A stretch of DNA of 64,000 bases from Axinella damicornis (lineage: Eukaryota; Porifera; Demospongiae; Axinellida; Axinellidae), in assembly GCA_963931865.1 (NCBI GenBank), contig OZ007514.1:9147222-9211221 (forward strand), read 5' to 3'. The notes beneath the pieces are model-generated. The model saw only the letters and a list, made by a program, of their open reading frames with translations, was not told the DNA's origin and did not search any database. Of the stretch, positions 1 to 11,703 are shown one piece after another; position 1 is the stretch's first letter, and each line of letters opens with the position of its first letter. Made by a program: the position numbers and the translations under genes.

Positions 1-28
1 GTACGTAATACTCTCTCTATCCCATAAG

Positions 29-3000
29 CTGTGTGATGAATACTGGCACAAGAATTATTGGTTGTTGCTTGACCGACAGAGCCATTATGCTGAACAGCCT
101 GAAATGAATACCAGTTTGCCAGAATGGGAGGCAGTTGGACTTCTTCCTGTGAACCAGGTAAGCAGTTAAGTAGCTGAGGTACATTTTGTAGGTATACAGA
201 CAGACATCCTTGTGACATGCATGTGGCTAACTGAAGCAAGGTTGTTGGTTGCAGAGGTAGGCCAAGGGGTGGTGCATTGTTGTGTGCTTACCAGCACAAG
301 CAGCAATGGCTAGTTGTAATCGTATGCTTTTGCAGAGCAACTGTAAAGCTCCCACTGTCTTTTGCCTTGCTTGGTGGTGTCCAGGTGAATAGGACTGTAG
401 GTTACAGTACGCATAAAATACCTTTTACACGATCCAGACTCACTCAGTCATGCAGATTTACTAAGGCAGTGTGTGAGATAGTATTTACTGTGGCAATGGC
501 ATTAAACGAGTAATACGTATATACAAGTAGCTTCGCTCGCTTCGCTCGCTCAGCTACTTCCCCCTCGTTCGCCTACCGTGCGTAATCCGGCGCCGGACAG
601 CTCTCTGTGCAGAGCTGCTCCCCAATTGCGTCCGCTTCAGCTGCTGCTCGCCGCTTGCGTCGCTTCAGCTGCTGCTCGCCCGATTGCGGCATCCTCTTCA
701 ACTGCTGCTCCCCGTTTGCCTCCGCTTCCAGCTGCTACTCCCCCGATTGCGTCCGCTTCAACTGCTGCTCCCCGACTGCACATTCCAGCCCATGCCATGC
801 CCGGGCCCGAACATTCTTCGCGGAGTTCGAGGTTCAGTAAATAAATTAAAGTACGAAGGTCGCGCGTCACTATAGTCTAGTCCCGCCCCACGAACATCCC
901 ACTTCCGTTACACACAGACGAACAGACATGTAGTATCAACGAAAATTCTTTACAGCGAAACATTTCTCGATCTACAGTATTCTGCATGAGGTGTAGAGGT
1001 ACCTTGGAGGTCTAGCAGACTCACAAAAAACAATTTTGGAAACTTTCGTTGCTCACGTAGTCAACATTCAAATGACACACCTCAGCACTTGCAGTAAATG
1101 TAACACTTTTACACATTTATGTAGATGAGCACGTCTGAATATACCTTTCCCCAGTGAGTATGGTAAGCTACCAACAGCGGCAAAGTTGCCATTGATGCCA
1201 GATACCCTAGGCTGTCATTGATTAAGGCTGTGCTTTCAGTGTAACAGAAAAAAATCAGGCGTGCAGCAGGAAGGGTCTTGGAGCTTTCCCAAGTTGCAGA
1301 AATCCCACCAAGAACTGCTTCAGAGAAGCAACAAGGAGTGGCATCTGATAATGCGTATAATTTTCAAGTTTAGAATGCTACCTTGGACGGGTTATAGCAC
1401 CAACCACAAGTGAGCAGCACCAATCTTAGAATGCGCCGTAAGATGGATCCACAAATATATGTTTTCCCTGCTAGCCGTCTTCCCCGCTAGCGTGTCCGAA
1501 TATAATCAGTAACTTTCCTATCGAGAAATAATTGGCGGTCGACAAGTGCATGCATGGTGGTAGCTACGTAGGAAGAAGTGCACATCATATGTAGCCCCAT
1601 TCCCAGGCCTCCGCCCAGATTATATCTCGCAGTTTTCTCCACGGCTGCGAGATAAAATCTGGGCGGAGGCCTGGGAACGAGGCTACATTATACGTGTGCC
1701 CAAACTTGTCTCATGTGAACCAAGGTGCCCTACACCAAATGACAGTGGGCCATTTCTGGAGTGAAGAGTGAGCCATGGTCCTTGAAACCTCTCAGAGGTG
1801 ATATAACTTGCAAGGACCTTTGAAGTAGCAGCCATGTTCAGGTTGCTATATAGCAATATCCTGCATGCTGGGCTCTTAACGGTTATACCACTAGATCAGA
1901 CACTACTGCACCACAAAGCTTGTCCCGTGGTTGTACTTCCTCTGCTACTCTTATTACAAGTGGCATCCTTGCACTGCTACCGCTGTTCTGATTGTCCTCA
2001 TTTGTTATAGATGATTGTGTGTATCCAAACCTCTCTTCAGACACTGTTGGTTCATTCTATCTTCATCAGTGAGAGTGACATGGAGACTTACAGGAGGAGA
2101 GGATTACATATTGCACACTGTCCAGTTGTCAACTTAAAGTATGTTGATAAGATACATCATGTGTTGATAAGATACGTCATCTTAGTATGTTGATAAGATA
2201 CATCATCATCCTGTGTGGAATTGAAACAGCAGAACACCAGATTACAGCAGCTCAATAGCTGTAGCCAGGTGGGATTGTTCTCCTACGTACTTAATTTATG
2301 GTAGCCTTATCGGATCAAAAACAGGTGTTGTTTACTCATCCTGGCCTGCCTAGGCAAACAAATACAGTGGGAAAATACAGCTAGGCAGTTCTGAATAATG
2401 TAGTTTGGCACAATGTCTTACAACCCAGAACTGATAGCCGCTTGGCAGGCTAATAGCATGAACTTCAGGGTAGTACCTTTGCTTGAGTGAAGTTAGGAAT
2501 GCCTTGAGTATTGGCCATTTGAATTAGAATTAGGCTCAAGTAGCCAATTTCCACCCCTGTCACTTGAGTATGTTGGAAGTTGAAAGTGATTTATATATGT
2601 ATAATAGATTCATAAAATCCATTGCAGGAACACATAAGTTTTCTTATAGTGGACAAGCACTCAAAGTATGGGACATAAAGTGCCTTATAACAGTCGACTA
2701 AACAGCCTTATAACTATGCAGAGTGTGGTAACCGAGTTTATAAACGGAAACCAGCTAGTGACCACAAATAGTTTTAGGTAAGATCATGTAATTCTAGGGT
2801 TCTACAACTTGCAATACCTGTAATTTTAAGTCCTCCATTAGGACTGATGTTTATCAGATATTTTATCTCTCTTGAAAACAAAGCACGGCTGGCATTCTTG
2901 ATGTGAGGAGAATGCTCAACTTCGGAATCAACATTTGCTTGGGGACCAGTAAGTTTCTATTATCTTCTTTCAAGTCCAGTATAATTATATGACTTGTGGT

Positions 3001-6000
3001 AAGTACCATGGCGTGCTAGGGTGTATGGGATTTGTACCCTGAGTGCAGTTTCATGTATTCCCGAGGGGTAAGTCCGAGGGAATACATAAAACTACCTAGC
3101 GAAGCTATGGTATAATTACACTTGTAGGTATATGCACGATTTCTGCCAATTTCTCTATAATTACGTATGTTCCATGTGATACTGTTCTGTGCCCATGCAA
3201 GGACGAGGTTTCAGCAGCTAGGGTTCAGCGGGTTTCAACTTTAATTAACCCCTTTTGCTTGACAACCAGTACAGTTGCACACTGTATGCAAAGTACGGGT
3301 AAAGAACAAGCCTGCATGGCTTTCCATACAGTATTCAGTTGTTCTTAGTGATGAATGACATACACTGCTGCACAGCCTCGAGGGATACTACACTTGTGTA
3401 GTACAGTTGTCAGGGATTCATGGCAATGTAAACAGCCCTCCCAATACCCACCAGCTACTTCTAATGTGAGCAGCAAAATAATGCCGTTTCACTTTGCAAG
3501 CGACCAGCGGCTCTCTGGAGACTTACTCCAGCACAATAGTTCACATGGCAGCACTTCACAGTCACTTGTGTAGGTATTGACAAGCTCATTGCCGGAAGTT
3601 GGAGCTATAATTCCCTGTATGCGCCAAATGGCGCTACCCATCAAGGCGGGAATATAGTTCATCTGCATCATCTGCTTCTGGATAGATATGCGATCAGTTA
3701 CCCCAGGTTTCCCCAATTTTGTCTTAGCTACTAATACAAACCACGAGAATTACAAATGTAAACAGAAGTAGAGATAGTGGACAAACCTGCTTTAGTCTCG
3801 TGCTAAGACCACGCCCCCAAGGGGAGAGACGGTCTGGTGGATGAAGTCAAATTTCTTGGGCTTGAAGCATACTATGGAATGTGTAATTATTGTATAATCC
3901 CGTGGTGTTAAGTGCCTGCGAAAGTGTCTGCTGAAGGCTCCCGTGTTGACCAAGTGCAATCATGGCTACTCATATCGGAAGTGAAGATGTAGTAACCTTT
4001 CGCCGCTCACCCATGGCCCATAGAAGATTTTTGAAGAATCCTTCGCCGTCCATGGAATCTGCTTCCCGTTTGTTTGGTAGTCCTTACAGGCACTTTACTA
4101 GGGTCAAATGCGAAGAACAGCCCGTTAGAGCTAGGGCCAGCATTAGCTTGCACCTAGAGGGGACCCTTCGTTGTGGGGACCCTTCGTTGCACTCGATCCC
4201 TTTTGCTGACCTCGATTCCAAAGCTCTCAACTTGATCTTTCATAAGCGATGTCACAGGGCTCACAACTAGCACAATCGAGCGCAGAAGTTGTCGCCACGA
4301 CGTAGCATTGCCCCTACTATATACACAGTCAGCGCTAACCGAAAACTGGCGTGGCAAAGGCTCTTGGCTGTGGTCTTCTCCAGCTCATTAGTACGTATGT
4401 TCAAAGCGATTACTACATAATTAACTATCTTGCAATCTCATTGGTCCTTACCACATTCCGGTAATAAGCAAAAGAAATTTGACTTTGTTCACCAAACCGT
4501 CTCTCCCCTCGGGGGGTGTGGTCTTGTAAGCCTGCTTGTCCAGTTGGGCTACAGGTACTGTACAGTGGTTGGTTGTCCAGAGGCAAATGTAGATACGTAG
4601 GTGAAATAAGTGTACAGAGAGAGTGTGCTAATTTAGTCACATCCTTGAGAGACCCCACCTATCTACCTTTGCCTCTGGACGACCAACCTGCTAAGATATG
4701 TATAGGTTACGATTCTGTGTGCAGGAAGTAATTGGCAGACAAGCGTTACTTACGTATTTCAAACCCTCCTGGTAAATCGGGTAGGCTACATTTCTCTGTA
4801 ATCTCTCCTCCTGCAGATGGTGGAGATGGATACTCTCCTTCCGTTCTTAGTGAGATGAGGGTTGCCATCCATGTCTCCCAAGCCCTCAGTCTGAACCTCA
4901 CTAGGAACGTACCGGCTGACTACACTTCACTCACACTTGCAGAGGGATTCTACATGGCCACAATGGGAGGAGCTGAAGGTACACAGACCTAATTGTGAAT
5001 ACCTTTCTGTAACCACCCCCCAATAAAAACCCAATGAACTTGCTGATCTTGAGAATGGTAAGGTTTATATAACTATTCCTTTAAACCCCAATGAGTACAG
5101 ACATCGTTTGACCCTATGGGTTCCCATCAGAATAGAAAGTACAGAGAGCTAGGGCAATGTTTGTTTTGAGATCCATAGATCCCTCAAACAAGCATTTGAT
5201 ACTCTGGTCCTCAACAAAACACGCATCCTGATGGTGTTTGATGTGCCACCATTTAGATCTGGTCCAAAGTATTGCCAAAGGGAGCTCTTCATGTGTGCCA
5301 AGTCCGGCCCTGAAGAGTGAACCCTGCGGGAGAGATTGTACCTACGAAGGTGGCATGTGCTGATTACACAAAAGTGTGTACTGTGGGCTTCGTTAACTTA
5401 GTGCTACTCACGTGACCCTCAATGAATCAGACGCCTCAGAATCGATCACATGACGGAGCATTAAATCGCTTATTGCACACTTTAGTGTGCATTATATTGA
5501 TAACGCACACTTTTCAAAGATCAAAGGCTGTCTCGGGTCAATGAGTTGCACTAAGTAGTTTAGATACCAGTTTGCAGTGCATTACAGGCTTTAGTGCACT
5601 CTGGCAATCTAGTTAACGGTCTTCGGCTCGTGCATTATCTCGCCCTCGACCGTTAACTAGATTGCTCTTGTGCATTAAAACCCGTACACTGCGAACTGGT
5701 ATTTAAAATTAATATTACTTAAAAGATGTTTAGGTAATTGTACTCTAATTGTTCACAATTGTTTCTGCTACAATTTTTTCCTCCAAAAGCAACTGGCCTT
5801 GGTGAAACAATAGGAAATTTTGAGGTACATGTAACTCGGGTAATTTACTGTGATATATACTGCACGACATAGCGACAAGTTATTTTTAATAGCAGATCCA
5901 ATGAGCTCACTTTAGCAATGTCTAAACACAAAGACAGTTGACAGCCTATTATACAGGTAGCTAGGGACAGACACATACTTTTGAGCACGTGCTGGAACAT

Positions 6001-9000
6001 TAGCATAGTCTCAGCCTCTCCCCTGAAATTCAAATATAGAAGGAGATTGCGCATGGTACGATTATCATGCATGTGAGAACCACTATCTAGGTAGAGAGCA
6101 AAGAAACCACTGAGTGTGGTGCACCTAGCCTCGTTCCCAGGCCTCCACCACAGCTTCTGTCACTTGCAGTACGAAAAGCACGGAGAAGGCCTAGAAGGGT
6201 TTCGCACGTGATGCGTGCCGCCGCTGACGTCACGGATTCTGTTAATACATACTCACGGTATTCAACTTGCTATCGCCTGTTCCAGAGACACTACAGAGAC
6301 CAGACAAACTCCAGAAGAGGCAGGTCCTAAGCGCTTTGACTGTTCACTCCGTGCAGTGAGCCGTCACTTGCAGCTCAGCACTACTTCGAAGGTAAGACTT
6401 CTAGCTTGGATAAGTCGGTGTGGCTCTCTTCTGGCCGTTGACTTGTCTCCGTACGTGATCGTAGCTAGTGTACTAGTATATAGTGGTCTTGAACGGATGA
6501 CTTTTTATGACGGTCGCGACATGTATCATGTGCGAAACCCTTCCAGGCCTTCACTGCGCTTTTCGTACTGCAAGCGACAAAAGCTGTGGTGGAGGCCTGG
6601 GAACGAGGCTATGGTGCACCCACCATGAATTATACATGGCATTCACTGCATTAATTGTTGGGGGCATGTATACAGCATACGTTGGCAATCATACTGCACA
6701 TCAGCCATAATTATTTGATTACTTCCGTGGTGCACATACCGTATAGCGGGAAATTTTTGTATGACGTGACTTTTCGTGTGAAGCCTCGAGATATGAAAAT
6801 ATAAACTGCTAAAATTTTAACAGTCGAAATTTTAACGTCAAATTTTGAACCGGCAATCGAACATGTGGAAGTGCATGACAAGCGAGCAATGGCATTTGTA
6901 ACGGTATTACTAACCTTCAAACGGCCTTCCAGACTCCAGTGGATCCATCTACACCCGTTAGCTTGTGACGATAACATCAAATTTTGAACGGGCAATCGAA
7001 CATGCATGTGGAAGCAGCAAGCAAGCAAGCAATGGCATTTGTAACGGTGTTTCTAACCTTTGAATTGCCTTCCAGACTCTAGTGGACCCATCTACACCCG
7101 TTAGCCTGTGACGATAGCGAACCTGTGGGAAGTGCGACAGATGAAAGTAAGCCAAGTTCACTGAACAGCAACGATTGGCGAGTATGCCGCCAACCCACAG
7201 CTATTTGTCATTTTTCGAAATTCCTCGCCAACAAAACAGAGGCCAAGATGTCAGCATTATAGACTTGGTACCCTCTCACCATTGTGCATTGCCTAAAACA
7301 GAAAACGACATCATCGCCACGTTATGTACCTGTAATGCTAGGGGGCATGGCAATGCGCAGGCGCATACGAATATTGAAATACGAACATTTTCTTATGAAG
7401 ACATTTCAGCCGTTTATATGAAAATTTGCACTTACACTTACAAAAATTTCCCGCTATACGGTAGTCACCAAATTACGCATTATTCAAGGTGAAATTGCTT
7501 AAATTTGTTTCAGACTGGAAAGCAGTTTGACGCTCTTCTAGTCGACACCAGTGCTCCAAGTCCATCCCGCCCAGTATTTGACACCACCTCAAGCGACACC
7601 ATAAATGTGAGCTGAGTTGAAAATGTGAAGGGAATGTTCTTCCAGTTAGGAGTAAGTTAGCTTAGCTGATATGTTCACTCATTATATAGCACTTATTGGT
7701 GCAAGACTCTCTTTGTGTACTGATTACTGCATGTTCTTCAATATTGAAAGAAATTTCAGCTTTTGATTCTGATTAGTTATAATAATGGGCCATGATGCAC
7801 TCACTGATCAGTGCTACATAATTGAATGGAAAACGTACTCCGGGTTGGCGATGACCCATGTCTTACTCTCACCTACTGGTAGTGAAAGTCGAAGCCACCA
7901 CATGAGCGACGGTGGCCGACAGGAAGCCACAACTGCTGATATCTTCACTACCAGGGCGAGTTTCAGCACCAAAATTATACATTAGGGTCAGTGCAAGACA
8001 GCGATCACAACGTGTAGTTTTCTCTAAATCTTTGTAGGTCATTCCTAGATCGTCAAACACTAGATTATATTTTACGTGGCACAGTTTTTCTCCTACCAGG
8101 AGTGTAATTATGGCCAAATGTTCATATTCCAAACTTCTCTCCGTGCAGGATAGAATCCAGAAATTTCTCAACCTTGGTATGTCACAGTGAAAGGATGTAT
8201 AAATTAAGCTGTTATTTTCCCATGGACACTCATCAATAATATGTATGTGTGTGTGCATGACGGAAGTGGGATGTTCGTGGGGCGGGACTAGACTAGTGAC
8301 ATGCTTCCTACTTCACTTTACTGAATCTCGAACTCTGTGAAGAATGTTCGAGAACATTGGGCATGGGCAGGAGCTGGAACAGCTGGGGCTACAAGCAGAT
8401 GCTATCGGGGAGAAGTTGAAGGGGACGCAATCGAGGAGCAGCAGCCGAGGCAGACGCAAATGGGGAGCAGAAGCTTAAGCGGATGCAAACGGGGAGCAGC
8501 AGCTGAAGCGGACGCAAATGGGGAGCTGCAGTTGAAGCGGATCGATACAATCAGGAAGCAGCAGCTGAAGCAGACACAATCGGGGAGCAGCACTGAGCTC
8601 TGCACAGAGAGCTGTCCAGCACCGGATTACTCACCAAGGCAAACGAGGGGAAGTAGCTGAGCGAGTGAAGTGAGGGAAGCTACTTGTAATATGTAACTGA
8701 TGAGCTATAATATTAAATAAATCACCTTCAGTTTTTGTGCACGTGATGCTTTTTTTTTCTGCAAGATAGAAGATAGCACAAATTTTCCCCTAATAGTGCA
8801 TTTAAAATTGTAGACTGGGAGGCATCAAGTGGCCAGGATATGTGACAACGAGCACCCGTGTCTTGGCTATGCTTCATTTTCATTAGCAAAATGCTGAAAA
8901 TGGCTGCTGTATGAGCACATATGCACGTTGTTCTACTAGGAATATCTTTTCTCTGTTTCCTCTACAGTAATGATGTTCATTCTAACACAATGTCATTCTA

Positions 9001-9156
9001 CTTAATTGTTCAGGTGATGACAGAAATATATTGAGGGTGTTTGTTGCTGGCCAGGAGATCATGCAGGAGACTCCCACGAACTCTGCTCCCCCCGCCAATC
9101 GTCTCTCCCTACTTATGGGGGTGGTTCTTCTAGCTGTTGCACACTTGCTGATGTAA
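29..9156 (+). CDS. GDA-like: Guanine deaminase-like amidohydrolase, 3' eight exons (5' part lies outside the window)
   Basis: Guanine deaminase is a zinc amidohydrolase converting guanine to xanthine. Exons read from GT-AG sites and the family alignment: 29-157, 2041-2138, 2884-2948, 4817-4978, 5790-5824, 7514-7606, 8149-8176, 9014-9156. The phases agree and the sum is 753 nt, 250 residues plus stop. Family landmarks in order are QSH (77-85), LLVHS (2044-2058), IAHCP, GILDVRRMLNFGINICLGT, GYSPSVL, TIGNFE|TGKQFDALLVDTSAP, IQKFLNLGDDRNI and VFVAGQEI. The QSH and LVH histidines match metal ligands, while the first HxH motif must lie upstream of the window. Two oddities stand out. The splice between exons 3 and 4 (A|AT) places Asn where the family has the catalytic Asp of GTD. 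The protein also ends in a hydrophobic stretch (NRLSLLMGVVLLAVAHLLM) absent from the human cytosolic enzyme. Introns carry several transposons. Family assignment is firm; activity is uncertain. Confidence 0.85.
522..909 (+). repeat. Dispersed repeat copy 1 with internal ~36-bp tandem units
   Basis: It lies in an intron of the guanine deaminase-like gene. It runs from acaagtagcttcgctcgc to agtcccgccccacgaacatc. The middle (about 606-790) is a degenerate tandem repeat around tgctgctccccgattgcgtc. A reverse-complement copy lies at 8259-8687 in another intron of the same gene, and a fragment at 45,555-45,690. Short ORFs over it are low-complexity by-products. No TIR or poly-A tail is obvious, so the class is unresolved. 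Confidence 0.7.
1590..1687. repeat. Short hairpin MITE of the cctcgttcccaggcct family
   Basis: Inverted arms 1590-1632 and 1645-1687 share cattcccaggcctccgccca and ttatatctcgcag (with small differences) around a 12-nt loop. The same ends occur in other hairpins in the window (6126-6611, 50,153-50,436, 26,292-26,321), so this looks like an internally deleted member of a MITE family. It lies in intron 1 of the guanine deaminase-like gene. Confidence 0.7.
2141..2209 (+). repeat. Short tandem repeat gttgataagatac
   Basis: Three copies of a unit containing gttgataagatac(a/g)tcat lie immediately after the exon 2138|gtatgt donor of the guanine deaminase-like gene. Confidence 0.7.
3805..4525. mobile_element. 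DNA transposon-like element with ~50-bp TIRs and a RecQ-helicase-like fragment
   Basis: The ends at 3805 (aagaccacgcccccaa, then ggggagagacggtctggtg, then aagtcaaatttctt) and 4525 are inverted copies of one another over about 50 bp with few mismatches. On the minus strand, about 4220-4290 encodes SIVLVVSPVTSLMKDQVESFG. This matches the conserved SPL-x-SLMxDQV motif of RecQ-family DNA helicases. The upstream Walker A motif (GKS) is not visible in the same frame, so the helicase is a decayed or internally deleted remnant. I could not define a convincing target-site duplication. It lies in an intron of the guanine deaminase-like gene. Confidence 0.6.
5564..5702. repeat. Palindromic MITE
   Basis: The perfect 18-bp arms gcaatctagttaacggtc (5604-5621) and its complement (5648-5665) lie inside weaker outer arms that begin ataccagttt and end aactggtat. 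The whole forms one stem-loop. It sits just upstream of the 35-nt exon 5790-5824 of the guanine deaminase-like gene. Confidence 0.65.
6126..6611. mobile_element. MITE of 486 bp with TIRs and a 9-bp target-site duplication
   Basis: Left end tagcctcgttcccaggcct continues into ccaccacagctt and then gcacgtg/gtgcgaaaccctt arms. The right end is its reverse complement, ending gggaacgaggcta at 6611. The flanks tggtgcacc (6117-6125) and tggtgcacc (6612-6620) are identical, so both borders are defined. The interior has no convincing coding sequence. It lies in an intron of the guanine deaminase-like gene. Confidence 0.8.
6739..7461. mobile_element. MITE with ccgtatagcgggaaattttt TIRs and TA flanks
   Basis: Left TIR from 6739 and right TIR ending at 7461 are inverted copies of ccgtatagcgggaaattttt. 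Each is flanked by TA (6737-6738 and 7462-7463), as expected for a TA-targeting element. Inside is a tandem duplication of about 140 bp (6838-6972 and 6973-7113), each copy containing aatggcatttgtaacggt and atctacacccgttagc. ORFs over it are not convincing. It ends about 50 bp before exon 7514-7606. Confidence 0.75.
7940..8108 (+). repeat. Dispersed repeat related to 46,700-46,872
   Basis: Both places share gagtttcagcac, a variable middle of similar length, and ccctaccaggagtgtaat or near copies. This is a divergent dispersed repeat of unknown class in an intron of the guanine deaminase-like gene. Confidence 0.5.
8259..8687 (-). repeat. Dispersed repeat copy 2, inverted relative to 522-909
   Basis: Read on the minus strand it begins acaagtagcttccctcact and ends catcccacttccgt, matching both ends of the 522-909 copy. 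The internal ggggagcagcagctgaagcg tandem units are the complement of those in copy 1. The two copies flank much of the guanine deaminase-like gene in opposite orientations. Confidence 0.7.
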
Positions 9157-10696
9157 CAGCTACTCAACGAAAATTGTTCATCTCCATTAGAACTATTAGG
9201 AATCATTAGCTGTGTGTAGCTGGTAGCTATTATATAGTTGGCCAACACTGGCTCTTGCATAGTGTTGTTTGGGTCAGTGACAAAAAACCATGTAGTATGA
9301 ATTTTCTACAGACAGATTTTAGAACAATTCATGATGAAGTTTTAGCATTGCAAATCGTGTAACTAAATCCTCCCAGATGATTTATGTAGACTTTTTTGTA
9401 CAAGAAAATGCTTTTTACAACTAGCCCAAGTGACAATATTCTCCACCGTCGAATCATGCAAGCTCTGTCTTCCATTGGCCACTCTTTCGATCATGCATGG
9501 ACAACCGTAGCTACACGCAAAATGTGTTGAAGAAAACATTAATGCTCAGTAAATTTTACATTTTTTCAAATCCACCTTTCATAGGTACAGACTGCACCGA
9601 TGAAGCTTTGGTTTTGTTAAGTGTATAACTGGGGACAGCTTTCACAAACAAAACTGGTTCAGGACGTAGCAGTTGATACTAAATGCAAAGTATTGATGTT
9701 GTATTTCAATGCAAGTCACCCCCTCCATTATTGCATACCTCAGGTGGATATTGTGAAGGCTGGGGAATGAGGTGATGAGGTTTAATGTAGTTAAACCAAG
9801 TTAACGGTGGGAGTCACCAGCAGCTACGCATACGCACATGGTTGCACGTGCAGGTGAATAAGGCGGGAAGGCAGCATTCATCAAGTGGCAGCCAGCAGCA
9901 GAGTTTACCCTCCCATCCCCCCCTAGATAGTCTATGAAGAGATGGCTAACTCCCCATTCTCCATCTGGTGATGAGACTTATCCAGATGTGACGGACCAGG
10001 CAGGTTGTGGTAAAGGGGGATAGGTGACCCCTGTCAAGGTCAGGGGGGCTCACTAACTCCAATCACTATACAGGAAATAATAATATATTGGGGCAGGAGG
10101 AGTGGCGTATACGAGCTGCACATGCATGCAGAGCGTATATACCCGGTACTGCCTTTTGGAGTGAGGCTCTGCCCGGCAGCTTGTGATAAGATACTCCTCC
10201 TGCCCACAACCTGGTGCACCGGCAAAGGTAGTTAGTGGACGTACACAAGTTAATCATAATTTATTAAGCTGCATGTAGTAGGTGTACAATAGAGGTCATG
10301 ACAGTGAGTTTAAGGTATAATAGATATAACTAAGACTTAGTGTTGGACAGAAGCTATACGTGGAATGTTCATTCAGTTACCGCTATAGCTAGTGAATTAC
10401 CTCTCCAATCATTCATGCAGTAAAGGTATACAGTGCTGCATTTAGTATCATGAGACCATAAGTTCTTACAGGAAAGGGTAAGACAGCTGGAGTGAGATTT
10501 GCGACTGCAAGGGCTTCACACACATACAATGAAATTACGGCTAAGTGTAAAATACAAGAGACTGTTTTATGCCATCTCCCCTACCTAGTTTTTTTGCTGT
10601 TCTGCTATCCCAACATCTCCATGCTGTTTTACAGTCATGTCTAAGTACAGCACACAATACGGTATGCTTTGATCTTTGAAGTTAATGAGGACCCAT
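9157..10696. other. 3' UTR and intergenic stretch, no gene seen
   Basis: After the taa at 9154-9156 of the guanine deaminase-like gene I see AT-rich unique sequence with no convincing exon. A degenerate piece near 10,590-10,630 (tttttgctgttctgctatcc) resembles one arm of the palindromic MITE at 22,192-22,437. Confidence 0.4.
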
Positions 10697-10856
10697 AGTC
10701 TAGGCTGATTATTGCACTCAAGCAGGTGTCTTAGCCGTTTAGAGGCCCTCGTGATGCACCGATAATCACCACGTCTTCACCCTTGGTGAATATAGGCAGG
10801 TCTCGATCTAAACAACTAAGAGACTTGCTTGAGTTCAATAATCTATACTAAGACTT
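10697..10856. repeat. Hairpin MITE, ~160 bp
   Basis: Arms of about 50 bp. The left arm reads tagtctaggctgattattg then cactcaagcaggtgtcttag. The right arm is its imperfect reverse complement, ending actaagact. The loop has no ORF. The region from here to 11,703 shows nothing else I can support. Confidence 0.6.
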
Positions 10857-11703
10857 GCACAAGCTATACACATTGCTAGTATGGAACATGCAGACCACAA
10901 AGCACTGTCGGAGGGGCAAACCAAAATTATGGGCCAAAAAAACATTTCTTATTCATACACAAGTTGTTACTGTATCAGACCTAGTGATCAACAGCTGATC
11001 ATGATCGGTAACTGCAAGCCATTAGACAACACCTAAAAATTATGGCAGTACTCGATCGAGATGGCAATAAAGGAGAGAAAGACTCCACCCACTTCTACCG
11101 TTGATCATGAAGGATATAGCTAGTATAATATTATGAGAAAGACTCATAAACTGATTCTGTATGGGACTGTTGAATGTGAATGTAATGTACTATCATCTAA
11201 CTATGTCATCTAGATCAGGTAATACTGTACCTCTTGCGGTGTGTGTTTGGTATTAGATAGAGCCCGTAGATGAGGGTTTAAACATCCAGGGAGGCAAGGG
11301 TAGTTGGCCAAGGGTGCAGCCTATGACCAATCTAAAGGTCTCTATCGTACTTAGTATTGAATAGTGAATGACGTAAGGGGCTTTAGTTAACTTACACTGG
11401 TAGCTAAACATCAAAGCTTTCATCTGTCTCTTTCATTATTCTAATATAATTATACAGAAGCGAGAGTTCATAACAAAGTGTTCCCAATAAGACATAGCTA
11501 GTATTGTGCTAATACCTAAGACATGATTGCGCAGCATGTAAGCATACAATAATTCACTAGTAATGCTCACTTCAATGAACAAAAGTAGCTAGCTATCATA
11601 CACTGTAGACCAGCATCATAACAGCTTACTAAAAAGTTGAAGGATTCGTCCGGCATTTAGATGATTGAACCATAAGTGTACACAGGTGGTATTTGTTCTC
11701 ACA

